Positions 8,844 to 17,478 of a DNA stretch of 64,000 nt are shown here, piece after piece. The stretch lies in assembly GCA_938049225.1 (NCBI GenBank), contig CALICM010000015.1, forward strand, positions 18,079-82,078, read 5' to 3'. The DNA is from an uncultured Paracoccaceae bacterium (GTDB taxonomy: Bacteria; Pseudomonadota; Alphaproteobacteria; Rhodobacterales; Rhodobacteraceae). Below the pieces are notes generated by a model. It was not told the DNA's origin and ran no database searches. It saw only the letters and a list, made by a program, of their open reading frames with translations. The translations under genes were made by a program, and so were the position numbers. Positions within the stretch are counted from its first letter, which is position 1, and each line of letters opens with the position of its first letter.

Positions 8844-9854
8844 ATGCTGGATAGAACACGCCATACGATCGCTTTTGATGCTGCGAAGAACGCGGTTTTG
8901 CTTGCCGAATCGCACGACATCCCGCCCACACCCATCGTGTTTGAGGTGTTGGTCAAACACAGCGAAGGCACCCATGAAGTGCTCAGCGCGGAAGTCGCGG
9001 CGGCTCTTGAAAAATCTGAAGCGGAGCGGGAAGCTGCGATCAACCGAATCCATGCCGAGTATTTGAACAATTCGACCCTGCAAGAGGGGCTTGAGAGGGT
9101 TCACAATGGGCTGTCTTCCGAGGTGGCGGATGTGATTCAACGCATGTCCGACGGGATGAAGGGCAACCTGCGCATGGCCGAGGACCTGCGTACCGCCCTG
9201 CGCGAGATCGCGGGTCATGTAACCAAGGATCAGTTGCAGATTGTGTGCCGCCACTTGGTCAAATCGGGTCGTATGCATTTGTCGGATACGCAATCCGTCA
9301 CCCATCGGCTTGAGCACACGCAGTTTCAACTGAACGAAATGCACCGCGAATTGGCGGTTTTGCGCGAGGCCGCCTCGACCGATCATCTGACCGGCCTGCC
9401 GAACCGCCGCTATCTGGACGACAAGCTTTTGGCCCATATCGGCAGCGGCGAGGCGTTTTGTTTCGCGATGATCGATCTGGATCACTTCAAAGCGGTGAAT
9501 GACACATGGGGGCATTCGGTTGGCGACAACATCCTGCGTGGCATTGGCCAGGTCTTGACGCAGAATACCAAAGGCAAGGATTTCGCGGCCCGCGTCGGCG
9601 GCGAAGAGTTTGCGCTGGTGCTGCCCAAGACCCCATTGGCGGGTGGTGCCAAATTATGTGAGGCGATTCTGGCCGAGTTTGCTGATATCCTGTGGGTCAC
9701 TCAAAACACCAACGAGGAGATCGGCAGCTTCACGTTCTCTTGCGGGATTACCGAAGCGCGGGCGGGCGACACCCATCAATCCTTGTTCGAGCGGGCGGAT
9801 GCGCTGCTATACCGAGCCAAGGAAAACGGCCGCAACCAGGTTATTGCCGAATAG
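8844..9854 (+). CDS. GGDEF-domain diguanylate cyclase
   Basis: A 336-aa soluble protein. Residues 1-175 are helical with a likely coiled coil (AALEKSEAEREAAINRIH), and residues 180-335 form a GGDEF domain. The active-site signature is GGEEF at 252-256, preceded by TDHLTGLPNRR and DLDHFKAVND, so cyclase activity making c-di-GMP from two GTP is expected. No RxxD inhibitory site is evident before the GGEEF loop (LTQNTKGKDF). The N-terminal half resembles other roseobacterial helical sensor regions and has no known ligand. It is divergent from the pseudo-receiver gene. Confidence 0.92.
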   Translation: MLDRTRHTIAFDAAKNAVLLAESHDIPPTPIVFEVLVKHSEGTHEVLSAEVAAALEKSEAEREAAINRIHAEYLNNSTLQEGLERVHNGLSSEVADVIQRMSDGMKGNLRMAEDLRTALREIAGHVTKDQLQIVCRHLVKSGRMHLSDTQSVTHRLEHTQFQLNEMHRELAVLREAASTDHLTGLPNRRYLDDKLLAHIGSGEAFCFAMIDLDHFKAVNDTWGHSVGDNILRGIGQVLTQNTKGKDFAARVGGEEFALVLPKTPLAGGAKLCEAILAEFADILWVTQNTNEEIGSFTFSCGITEARAGDTHQSLFERADALLYRAKENGRNQVIAE

Positions 9855-9936
9855 GTGATGCCCGGCCATGCCCAGGGGCCTTGTCCCTGGCGGTGATCTT
9901 GCCCACACTCTCCCAAAACATGGGCGGAGGGATATC

Positions 9937-11118
9937 ATGGACCAAGACATCGTCATTCTGGGCGGCGCGCGCACCGCTATTGGCACCTTTGGCGGGGCGC
10001 TGGCGGGCACGTCGCCCATTGCCCTGGCCACGCATGTGATCAACGCGGCGCTTGAGCGGACCGGGGTTGAGGGCGGGCAGGTTGGACAGGTGGTTTTTGG
10101 TCATGTGATCAACACCGAACCGCGCGACATGTACCTCAGCCGGGCGGCCGCCATCGAGGCAGGTATCCCAGACACCACGCCCGCGATGAACGTCAATCGC
10201 CTGTGCGGCTCGGGCGCGCAGGCCATCGTCTCGGCGACACAGGCGCTGGCCTTGGGTGACGCCGATTTTGCGGTGGCGGGTGGGTCTGAGTGCATGTCCC
10301 GCTCGCCCTTTATCCTGTCTGACGCCCGCTGGGGCGCGAAAATGGGCGATGTGCGCAGCTTGGATATGATGCTGGGCGCGCTCAACTGCCCGTTTGGCAC
10401 GGGCCACATGGGGGTCACCGCCGAGAATGTGGCGGCAGAGAACGGCATTAGCCGTGCAGATCAAGACGCATTTGCCCTGCAAAGCCAAGAGCGCGCCGCC
10501 GCCGCCCAGGAGGCTGGTTACTTTGACGCGCAAATTGCGCCCCTGGACGTGCGGGTGCGCCGCGACACCGTCAGCTTTGCCCGCGACGAACACCCAAAGG
10601 CCACCAGCGCCGAGGCGCTGGCGGGTCTGCGGGCGGTGTTCCAAAAGGACGGCACGGTGACGGCCGGAAACGCCTCAGGCATCAACGATGGTGCGGCGGC
10701 GCTGGTGCTGGCCCGGGGTGCCGCGGCCGAGGCGGCGGGACTGAAACCGCAGGCGCGGATCACCGGCTACGCCTTGGCGGGCGTTCGCCCCGAGGTTATG
10801 GGCATCGGTCCGATCCCCGCCGTCCAAAAGTTGATGGCGCGCACCGGCCTGGGCCCGGATGATTTCGATGTTATCGAATCGAACGAGGCTTTTGCTGCCC
10901 AAGCCTTGGCTGTGACCAATACACTGGGCCTGGACCCAGCCCGCGTGAACCCCAATGGGGGCGCGATCGCCCTGGGCCATCCGGTTGGGGCGACGGGCGC
11001 AATTCTGACCGTCAAAGCCCTGGCCGAGTTGGAGCGTACCGGCACTACCCGCGCCCTGGTCGCCATGTGCATTGGTGGCGGCCAAGGCATCGCCATTGCC
11101 CTTGAGCGCCTGCACTGA
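9937..11118 (+). CDS. bktB: Acetyl-CoA acetyltransferase / beta-ketothiolase
   Basis: A 393-aa thiolase. The nucleophilic cysteine is in NRLCGSGAQAI, the second active site has NPNGGAIALGHPVGATGA, and the C-terminal CIGGGQG carries the general-base cysteine. It matches BktB-type thiolases along its length (EPRDMYLSRAA, MGVTAENVA), which condense or cleave acyl-CoAs up to C5 and can feed polyhydroxyalkanoate or fatty acid pathways. The ATG at 9937 follows a GGGAGGG-like site; the longer frame to 9868 lacks similarity. It is followed by an intergenic double-hairpin repeat and a convergent hydrolase. Confidence 0.9.
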   Translation: MDQDIVILGGARTAIGTFGGALAGTSPIALATHVINAALERTGVEGGQVGQVVFGHVINTEPRDMYLSRAAAIEAGIPDTTPAMNVNRLCGSGAQAIVSATQALALGDADFAVAGGSECMSRSPFILSDARWGAKMGDVRSLDMMLGALNCPFGTGHMGVTAENVAAENGISRADQDAFALQSQERAAAAQEAGYFDAQIAPLDVRVRRDTVSFARDEHPKATSAEALAGLRAVFQKDGTVTAGNASGINDGAAALVLARGAAAEAAGLKPQARITGYALAGVRPEVMGIGPIPAVQKLMARTGLGPDDFDVIESNEAFAAQALAVTNTLGLDPARVNPNGGAIALGHPVGATGAILTVKALAELERTGTTRALVAMCIGGGQGIAIALERLH

Positions 11119-11125
11119 TCCAAAG

Positions 11126-11213
11126 GAGCCCCCGCAAAAGCGGGGGCAAGTCTTGTCTCCCCGCGCCCGCTAGCGCGGGGCCGGGGCCCGCCGCCCTGCA
11201 GCAACCTTGCACA
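11126..11213. repeat. Intergenic double-hairpin repeat, copy A
   Basis: Two hairpins and a conserved tail. The first is a perfect 8-bp stem (11128-11135 with 11140-11147, AAAA loop) and the second an 8-bp GC stem (11159-11166 with 11173-11180). The tail CCCGCCGCCCTGCA ends in CCTTGCAC. A second copy with the same order of parts is at 19972-20057. The position between convergent genes also suits a transcription terminator, although no clear T-run follows. Confidence 0.75.
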
Positions 11214-11240
11214 TCGATCTCCGCTTTCGGATTGTGGCTT

Positions 11241-11999
11241 TTACGGAAGCCAATCCTCAAGGGTTGCCAAAAAAGCCCCCGGTGCCTCGGCATGCACCCA
11301 ATGGCCCGCGTTGGGGATACTGTGAAACGTGGCCGCCGGAAACAGCCCGCTTATCGGCGCGTGATGTGACGGCTGCACATAGTCCGAGGCGCCGCCGGTC
11401 ACGAACAGTGCCGGGCCCGCATACTGTCCGGTGAGCGTCGGAAACCCGATCGTCGCGTCCATCCCCGATGCAAGCGCGTCCAGGTTTAACCGCCATCGCG
11501 CCGCGCCGTCAGTCAGGTCCAGGCTTTGCAGCAAAAACGCCCGCAGCGGCGCCTCGGGGATATATGCCGCCAGCTGCGCATCCGCCTCGGCCCGCCGGGT
11601 GATGCGGCTGAGATCCACCGCGCGCATTGCATCGATCATAGGCATCTGTGTGTGGCTGTAAGCCACTGGCGCGATATCAGCCACCACCAGCCCCGCCACC
11701 AGTTCGGGTCGCCGCACCGCCAGGACCATCGCGGCCTTGCCGCCCATCGAATGCCCCAGCACCACGGTCTGCCCACCCAGCGCCACGATCACCTCCGCCA
11801 GATCTGCGGCCAGCGCGGCATAGCTGTGATCATCATCCCAAAAACTGCCGCCATGATTGCGCATGTCGACCGCCACCACCCGCCGCCCGGCTGACAGCCG
11901 CTTGGCGATCACATTCCAGTTGCGCGCCGAGCCAAACAGCCCATGCGCGATCACCAAGGGCACCGCGCCAGGTCCAGCATAGTCCACATAATTCAGCAT
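11241..11999 (-). CDS. Alpha/beta hydrolase (YbfF-like esterase)
   Basis: A 252-aa alpha/beta-fold hydrolase. The oxyanion segment is HGLFGSARNW, the nucleophile elbow is GHSMGG, and the C-terminal catalytic His sits in NAGHWVH; an Asp is available in the intervening strands. These features match the YbfF-type esterase family acting on short acyl esters or thioesters. The start overlaps the stop codon of the upstream VOC gene (TGATG), giving translational coupling in an operon with a VOC protein and an iron alcohol dehydrogenase. The natural substrate is unknown. Confidence 0.85.
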   Translation of the reverse strand: MLNYVDYAGPGAVPLVIAHGLFGSARNWNVIAKRLSAGRRVVAVDMRNHGGSFWDDDHSYAALAADLAEVIVALGGQTVVLGHSMGGKAAMVLAVRRPELVAGLVVADIAPVAYSHTQMPMIDAMRAVDLSRITRRAEADAQLAAYIPEAPLRAFLLQSLDLTDGAARWRLNLDALASGMDATIGFPTLTGQYAGPALFVTGGASDYVQPSHHAPISGLFPAATFHSIPNAGHWVHAEAPGAFLATLEDWLP

Positions 12000-12424
12000 C
12001 ACAGCCCCCGATCCGGGTTCATCGCGACCAATTCCACCGTGTTCCCCTCGGGGTCTGTGACGAACACACCGCGCCAACCGATCCAGTCAAAATCTTGCAC
12101 CTGCGCCGCTAGCCCATGCTGGCGGTACCAGGACACCGCCGCGACTTGCTGGTCCCAATCCACGTTCAGCGCCAGATGGTGCAGCGAGGACCCGGCCCCC
12201 GCCACCGGCGGCCCCTGGCTGTGCGGATGCAAGGCGGGTCGGCCGGCATCGGGCTCGAACAAGACCAAAACCTTGGTATGGCCTGCATGACCGGGGGCGA
12301 TGCGAAAGAAGGCGATCCCGGCCTCGGGCGGAGTGAGAACCTCCAACCCGACGATATCGCGGTAAAAGGCAAACATTCTGGTCATGTCGCCCACCCGGAT
12401 CGCAACCTCGCCCAGATCGCGCAC
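11999..12424 (-). CDS. VOC (glyoxalase/dioxygenase) family protein
   Basis: A 141-aa vicinal oxygen chelate protein made of two beta-alpha-beta-beta-beta units: VAIRVGDMTRMFAFYRDIVG at the N-terminus and HHLALNVDW plus the metal-binding-type ending DPEGNTVELV at the C-terminus. The ligand set resembles glyoxalase/fosfomycin-resistance relatives, but the substrate cannot be told. The start is GTG at 12424, 15 bases after the alcohol dehydrogenase stop; no strong ribosome binding site is seen. It is the middle gene of a three-gene minus-strand operon. Confidence 0.83.
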   Translation of the reverse strand: MRDLGEVAIRVGDMTRMFAFYRDIVGLEVLTPPEAGIAFFRIAPGHAGHTKVLVLFEPDAGRPALHPHSQGPPVAGAGSSLHHLALNVDWDQQVAAVSWYRQHGLAAQVQDFDWIGWRGVFVTDPEGNTVELVAMNPDRGL

Positions 12425-12438
12425 CTGAAAGGGCGGTG

Positions 12439-13593
12439 TTACCAGGCAGCCTCGTAGATCGCCTGTGCGTCGGCTTGGTCCAAGGCACGCGGATTGTTCA
12501 CCAACAATCGCGTCTGCTTCATGGCCTCGGCTGCCATGACCGGGACTGCCTCGGCCGGGATGTCCACGTCGCGCAGTCGGGGTGGCAGGCCCAGCCGTCT
12601 GGACAGGGCCTCAAGCGCCTCGATAAAGGCCGCAGTGACAGCCTGCGATCCGTCGCCGTGGATCCCCGGGAAAACGTGAGGCGCAAGTTCCGCATAATCA
12701 ACCGCAGCCTCGGCCGCGTTGAAGCGCATGACCTGGGTCAGAACCAAAGCGTTCGACAGCCCATGCGGGATATGGAACATGCCGCCAATGGGATAGGCCA
12801 GCGCATGCACCGCCGCCACCGGACTGTTGGCAAAGGCTTGGCCCGCAAGCATCGACCCCAGCAGCATGTCCGACCGCGCCGCCAGATCGGCCCCATCTGC
12901 CACTGCCCGTTCAATCGCGCCGCCCAATAGGCCCAGCGCCGTCATCGCCAAGCCGCAGCTGAGCGGATTGTTGTTCGCGCTGCGCGAGGTATAGGCCTCG
13001 ATCGCATGCACCATCGCATCCATCCCCGTTGCGGCCGTCACGGGCCCCGGCAGACCCACAGTGAGGCTTGGATCCAACACTGCCAGATCCGGCAGCAAAA
13101 GGGGCGAGACTACCCCTCGCTTTTCAGCCCCCTCGACCGTCAGGATCGCAACCGGTGTGACCTCGGACCCGGTGCCCGCAGTCGTCGGCACCAACGCCAA
13201 TGGCAAGCGCGGCCCCTGGGCGTTGCCCACGCCCCAGGCGGCGTCGAGATCCTCGTTCGAACCCAGCAGCAGGGCAGTCACCTTCGCGACATCCATCGGT
13301 GAGCCGCCGCCAAAACCCAGCACCCCGGTTACGCCCTTGGCGAGCCCCGCCCGTACTGCCGCCATTACCGTATCGCGGGCGGGATCCGCCTCGACCGCGT
13401 CAAAGACGGTCACCTCGGCCAGACCTCGCAAAACCGCCAAAGCAGGGTCCGGGACACCCGCGGCCAACAGACCCTGATCCGTAACCACCAGAACCCGCGG
13501 CCCAAGTCGCGCGGCCACTTCGGCCATGGTTTCGACTGATGACCCGATCCCGAATCGCAGGCCTGGCGTTGTGTTAAAGAAAAACGCGTTCAT
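12439..13593 (-). CDS. Iron-containing alcohol dehydrogenase
   Basis: A 384-aa group III (iron-dependent) alcohol dehydrogenase. It shows the NAD-binding GFGGGSPMDVAK, TTAGTGSEVTP, and metal-ligand region ATGMDAMVHAIEAY with later HALAYPIGGMFHIPHG containing the His ligands. It interconverts alcohols and aldehydes with NAD(P); the substrate is not evident. The start at 13593 follows GGAGGGG; an upstream in-frame ATG at 13620 was not used. It leads the operon with the VOC protein and hydrolase, which suggests catabolism of an alcohol or a reactive aldehyde. Confidence 0.9.
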   Translation of the reverse strand: MNAFFFNTTPGLRFGIGSSVETMAEVAARLGPRVLVVTDQGLLAAGVPDPALAVLRGLAEVTVFDAVEADPARDTVMAAVRAGLAKGVTGVLGFGGGSPMDVAKVTALLLGSNEDLDAAWGVGNAQGPRLPLALVPTTAGTGSEVTPVAILTVEGAEKRGVVSPLLLPDLAVLDPSLTVGLPGPVTAATGMDAMVHAIEAYTSRSANNNPLSCGLAMTALGLLGGAIERAVADGADLAARSDMLLGSMLAGQAFANSPVAAVHALAYPIGGMFHIPHGLSNALVLTQVMRFNAAEAAVDYAELAPHVFPGIHGDGSQAVTAAFIEALEALSRRLGLPPRLRDVDIPAEAVPVMAAEAMKQTRLLVNNPRALDQADAQAIYEAAW

Positions 13594-13714
13594 CGTCCCC
13601 TCCGCCGCTGGTTCGCTCAATCACGCAGAAAACGGTTCACAGATCAATCGCTGCACGTCCCATTCGCGTGAAACGTGCGTTTCACAACTTTCCCTCTCGT
13701 CAAAGGGGCATAAA

Positions 13715-13978
13715 ATGGGGCGCATGATCGAAACCGTCTTCATATTGCTGATCGCCGGCTGCGCTGAAACCGCCGAGCCTTGTACGCCATTGGCCGAAGC
13801 GCGGGTTCCCGCAGTTTCACGCGCTGCCTGCGAGGCCCAATTGGACGCAAGATTGGCCCGTCAAACCGCGCCCTGGCCTGAGTACCGAGGGATCTGCCTG
13901 CCAGTGGATCAATTCGCCGCGCGGCCGGGTTGGTGGCCAGGGACAACCACGGTTGTTGCCGGTGCATCACGCCCATAG
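13715..13978 (+). CDS. Small secreted cysteine-containing protein
   Basis: An 87-aa protein with a short hydrophobic leader (ETVFILLIAGCAETAEPC) that may be a Sec signal or, because of the LIAGC sequence, a lipoprotein signal with the Cys as lipid anchor. Four cysteines occur in the first 60 residues. The C-terminal half has PEYRGICLPVDQ, recurrent in small roseobacterial proteins of unknown function. The ATG at 13715 follows AAAGGGG; ATG 13724 is an alternative. Nothing in the context tells its role. Confidence 0.55.
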   Translation: MGRMIETVFILLIAGCAETAEPCTPLAEARVPAVSRAACEAQLDARLARQTAPWPEYRGICLPVDQFAARPGWWPGTTTVVAGASRP

Positions 13979-14371
13979 GGGATGAATGCGCAAACACGAA
14001 AACTGTGACGATCATAACAGTTTCATGCGAAAATTCCCCGTAAGCTGATTCTCGCCGATGATGGGTGTGGGGCCCATACCGGCTGCACAAGATGACTATC
14101 CCCATGTCACACGCAAGTTTTTGCGGTGTCGGGTTAATAGTTGCCGGCGCGTATTTGCCGGGGTTTTTCGACCGGGGCTTTGTAGGGGAATTACCCCTGA
14201 CAACACTGCATTGCCTGAGTGCCCCTTATTCCAGGGGGTCACCTCGCGCCCTTCCGGCGCGGGGTGACTTCTTTTGTGTTGGACACACACCCACGAAACT
14301 GTTGGCGCTGCATGGCCACCGCCAAATGAATACGTTAAGCAGCCTCTCAAAACTCCAAATATCGGCCTGGC
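13979..14371. other. 393-base structured intergenic region
   Basis: No convincing coding sequence. The stretch is rich in short inverted repeats, for example AGGGG-aatta-CCCCT near 14188 and CCCCT-tattcc-AGGGG near 14224, and ends with a strong terminator at 14238-14275. A terminator in plus orientation so far from the preceding gene suggests either a long 3' end for the small secreted protein or an independent small RNA. Confidence 0.4.
14238..14275 (+). terminator. Rho-independent terminator
   Basis: A 13-bp stem with one G-T wobble (14238-14250 with 14256-14268, five-base loop) followed by TTCTTTT. It is the clearest intrinsic terminator in the window and lies about 100 bases before the first sulfotransferase gene. 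Confidence 0.7.
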
Positions 14372-15193
14372 ATGCCCAACCTTGACAATATCAACGACCC
14401 GATCACCATGATCGCGCATGGTCGCTCGGGCACCTCGCTGTGCATGAGCATCCTGCGCGCGCACCCCGATGTGACAACTGTGGGCGAGACGGCCTCGATG
14501 CTGTTTGGCGCCTTTCACTCGATGGAGCGGGTTGGCGGCACGATCCGCCCGGACCCCGAGCTTGGTGGGCGCGAGGCGCATAACGCCCGATGTGGCAAAG
14601 CCGTGCGCGCGATGTATCTGGCCAGTTTCCCCGATGATTCGCCGCGTTGGATGCAAAAACCCATCAACGTTCCTTTCATTACCCACGTTCTACCTGGGAT
14701 GCGGCGCTTTCGGCAAAAGGCCGATTGGTATTGGAACGCGCTGCACACGACCTTTCCAGGCAGTACCAACGTCACGATTCTGCGGCATCCCTATGACGTG
14801 GTCCTCTCGGCCGCAGAATATTGGAAAGTGCCGCAGCTGCGCGCCTGGAAGGGCATCGTGAATATGGCGCGGATCCTCAACCATCCGGCCTCGAACGTCG
14901 ATTTCGCGGTGGTGCACGCGCGGCTGGTCGATGACTCGAAAACTGAGGTGGCGCGGTTCTTGGACCATCTGAACCTCAGCCATCACCCAAAGTGTTTTGC
15001 GGCCACCGACAAGGTTTACGTCCCGCAGCGCAAGACCAATCGTGTGCCCAAATCGGATATGCCCGAACATGTAGTGCGTGGCTTTTCGCGCCGCGACAGC
15101 TGGTCCCGGCTTCAGATGTCCGACTTTCGAAACCGCGAGCGCGAGGTCATTGCCGCCATGTGGGCGCGCTTTGGCGAAACCCTGGAGTTCTAA
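14372..15193 (+). CDS. Sulfotransferase family protein, first tandem copy
   Basis: A 273-aa PAPS-dependent sulfotransferase-like protein. The 5'-phosphosulfate-binding loop is GRSGTS at residues 17-22, and the 3'-phosphate-binding segment is LRHPYDVVLSA with R138. It should transfer sulfate from PAPS to a hydroxyl or amine of a carbohydrate or small molecule; the acceptor is unknown. The next gene is a paralog 10 bases downstream with the same block order (HPDV.. GET, GG.IRPDP, MQKPINVPF versus VHKPINVPF). Both start almost immediately at the catalytic domain and lack a membrane anchor. Confidence 0.85.
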   Translation: MPNLDNINDPITMIAHGRSGTSLCMSILRAHPDVTTVGETASMLFGAFHSMERVGGTIRPDPELGGREAHNARCGKAVRAMYLASFPDDSPRWMQKPINVPFITHVLPGMRRFRQKADWYWNALHTTFPGSTNVTILRHPYDVVLSAAEYWKVPQLRAWKGIVNMARILNHPASNVDFAVVHARLVDDSKTEVARFLDHLNLSHHPKCFAATDKVYVPQRKTNRVPKSDMPEHVVRGFSRRDSWSRLQMSDFRNREREVIAAMWARFGETLEF

Positions 15194-15203
15194 GACCCAG
15201 CCC

Positions 15204-16031
15204 ATGCCCAATCCCGCCAATATCACCCAGCCTGTCACTCTGGTGTCCTTTGGCCGCTCGGGTACCTCGCTGATTTATAACATTCTTGCCGCGCACCCCG
15301 ATGTCGATGGTTGTGGAGAGACCCAGCCCCTGATTTTCGGCCCGTGGGAGGGCGCCCGCCGGGTGGGCGGCGTGATCCGCCCCGACCCGACATTGCCCAA
15401 AGATACACCGCACGACACCCGCTGTGCCCGTGCGGTACGGGCTGTGTTTCTGTCGATGTTCCCCAGCGATCTGCCCCGTTGGGTCCACAAACCGATCAAT
15501 GTGCCCTTCACCGTGAACGAGCGGCAACGTAAGTTCCCCAAACGGTTCGAGCGGCATGCGGCCCAATATTGGCACGTGCTGGGGCACAGCTTCCCCCAAG
15601 GTCAGGTGATCACCGTGCTGCGTCATCCCTATGATGTGGTCCTGTCGGCCAGCCGCTATTGGGACAACCCGATTGATAGCATCTGGCGCTCGATCGTCTG
15701 CATGGCCCAAATTTTGGACCATGCAGACGCCCCGGTGACCCTGGCCTTGCGGCACAAGTCCCTGGTTGAGGATCCAGAGCCCGAGATCGCGCGCCTCCTC
15801 GATCATGTCGGCCTAAGTCATCATCCAGCCTGCTTTGCTGCCGCGGACAAAGTCTATGTGCCCGAGCGCGGCAAGGGACGTCAGCCCAAGGCAAAAATGA
15901 CGGATCACACCGCGCGGGCCTTCTCGCATCGCGCCGAATGGGATCAGTTGGACAAAAGCAGCTTCACCGACGAGGACCACCAGATTCTGATAAAGATGTG
16001 GGCCAGATACGGCGAGACACTCAGCTTTTGA
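15204..16031 (+). CDS. Sulfotransferase family protein, second tandem copy
   Basis: A 275-aa paralog of the preceding gene. PAPS-binding motifs are GRSGTS near residue 17 and VLRHPYDVVLSASRYW. The two products align over their full length and share the ending MWA.(F/Y)GETL.F, so they arose by tandem duplication and have since diverged. The frame is open back to 15078 inside the first gene, but similarity starts at the ATG at 15204. It ends 31 bases before the convergent RTX gene. Two different acceptors or positions on one glycan are plausible. Confidence 0.85.
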   Translation: MPNPANITQPVTLVSFGRSGTSLIYNILAAHPDVDGCGETQPLIFGPWEGARRVGGVIRPDPTLPKDTPHDTRCARAVRAVFLSMFPSDLPRWVHKPINVPFTVNERQRKFPKRFERHAAQYWHVLGHSFPQGQVITVLRHPYDVVLSASRYWDNPIDSIWRSIVCMAQILDHADAPVTLALRHKSLVEDPEPEIARLLDHVGLSHHPACFAAADKVYVPERGKGRQPKAKMTDHTARAFSHRAEWDQLDKSSFTDEDHQILIKMWARYGETLSF

Positions 16032-16062
16032 GGCTTCCAGTTTTTGCGACCCGGTGCCGAGT

Positions 16063-17310
16063 CTATTTCTCGGCGAAAATGAAGTCCGATCCATCGATAT
16101 CCTCAACATCGGCATCGATCAGCACGACCTCCAGGCCCTGATCGTCCAAGATCGCGACACCACCCCCCGGCTCGCCCGTGGATCGAAGGTTCAATCTGTC
16201 CCCCACACCAATGCCCAATGCCGAGACGTCCACCAAATCCACCCGATCCTCGAAATCAGTAATGATATCCCGACCGTCGCGCGAAGCGGGTCCAACGACA
16301 AAGACATCCGCCCCGGCGCCACCGCTCAGGATGTCCGACCCCGACCCACCGGACAGCCGGTCGTTGCCAGCGCCGCCCCGAACGATGTCATCCCCTGTGC
16401 CCCCGAAAAGCGTATCATCACCGGCGCCTCCCAAGACTTGGTCCGCCCCCGCCTGACCGTAGAGTCTATCGGCCCCCAAATTGCCCCTCAGGTCGTCGTT
16501 GCCGGCACCACCCCACAGGACATTTGCCCATCGGGAACCACGGATCGTATCGTCCAAATCCGAACCGCGCACATTCTCGACGGAAGTCAACGTGTCGACC
16601 GCGCCCCCCATATCCGTGGCAGTCCCTTTTGCCAGGTTGACGTTTATCCCCGTCGCGCCGGGTGCAGGTCGCCCCGCGTATGTCAAAGTATCCCGACCGG
16701 CGCCGCCAACCACCAGGTCGACACCATTACCAGGTCCAAGCAGATCGTTTCCAGCCCCGCCCCGCAAGACATCATCCCCCAAACCGGTGGATACAATGTC
16801 GTCTCCTCCGCCCGCATCGATTTCATCCGCGCCTTGGCCGGTTCTGACGTTGTCAGCCCCCCGCGACCCGCGCACAATCGCATCCGCCCGCGGAACCACC
16901 AGCCGTTCAAACCCGCGGGCGGTGAAGGCGTTGACACCATCGCCAGTGAAAACAAACACGCCATCGCCCTGAATAAAGACGGTCAGCCCTTCGGGGCCGT
17001 AGGTTAGTGTGTCTGAGCCTTCGCCGCCCTCGATAATCAGATCGGGGTCTGTTGCGCCCTCGAAAACAAGTGTGTCATCGCCTGCCCCCAGATCATAGGA
17101 TGTAAACTCTGCCTTTGGCGTGATCGAAACGAATTGCGACCCCGCGCCCCCAACAAATGCCCTCGATGGATCAACCACCGACTCGGTGGTGGCAGATACC
17201 AAGTCAGGATCGTTGTTGGGCTGACCGATTTCGGCTGAAAGCGCGTCCGCATCGCTTATTGTCCAAGCCTCAGTTCTCAATCCAGCCTCTGCTGTCTGTA
17301 GATCAGACAT
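16063..17310 (-). CDS. RTX calcium-binding repeat protein 1
   Basis: A 415-aa acidic protein with no Sec signal. Residues 1-90 are non-repetitive. Then comes a domain shared with the neighbour (FVFTGDGVNAFTARGFERLV), and from about 150 to 350 there are many glycine-aspartate nonapeptides such as GGAGNDRLSGGSGSDIL that fold as calcium-binding beta rolls. After the repeats come FEDRVDLVDVSALGIG and a C-terminal DFIFAEK. This organisation is typical of type I secretion substrates, though no exporter gene is present. The start follows AAGGGGA. It is a tandem paralog of the gene at 17479-18585. Confidence 0.9.
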   Translation of the reverse strand: MSDLQTAEAGLRTEAWTISDADALSAEIGQPNNDPDLVSATTESVVDPSRAFVGGAGSQFVSITPKAEFTSYDLGAGDDTLVFEGATDPDLIIEGGEGSDTLTYGPEGLTVFIQGDGVFVFTGDGVNAFTARGFERLVVPRADAIVRGSRGADNVRTGQGADEIDAGGGDDIVSTGLGDDVLRGGAGNDLLGPGNGVDLVVGGAGRDTLTYAGRPAPGATGINVNLAKGTATDMGGAVDTLTSVENVRGSDLDDTIRGSRWANVLWGGAGNDDLRGNLGADRLYGQAGADQVLGGAGDDTLFGGTGDDIVRGGAGNDRLSGGSGSDILSGGAGADVFVVGPASRDGRDIITDFEDRVDLVDVSALGIGVGDRLNLRSTGEPGGGVAILDDQGLEVVLIDADVEDIDGSDFIFAEK

Positions 17311-17478
17311 TATCAGCTATCCCCTTTTTCCTAAGAAAGTGGTCCCACCGACCACAGCCTCTTTCGAACACAAGGGCCTACGCAGCCTCAACTAGGTGAC
17401 GTTACGTAAACTTTTCGCGTTCCGCCCATGCCCCGCTGGGGGCCAGCGGCGCAAATGGCGCTATCCCGCGGCGGGTTA

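Noticed and set aside
14058..14385. Small ORFs in the intergenic region before the sulfotransferases
   Set aside because: They run through the terminator stem, have no ribosome binding site and no protein-like composition.
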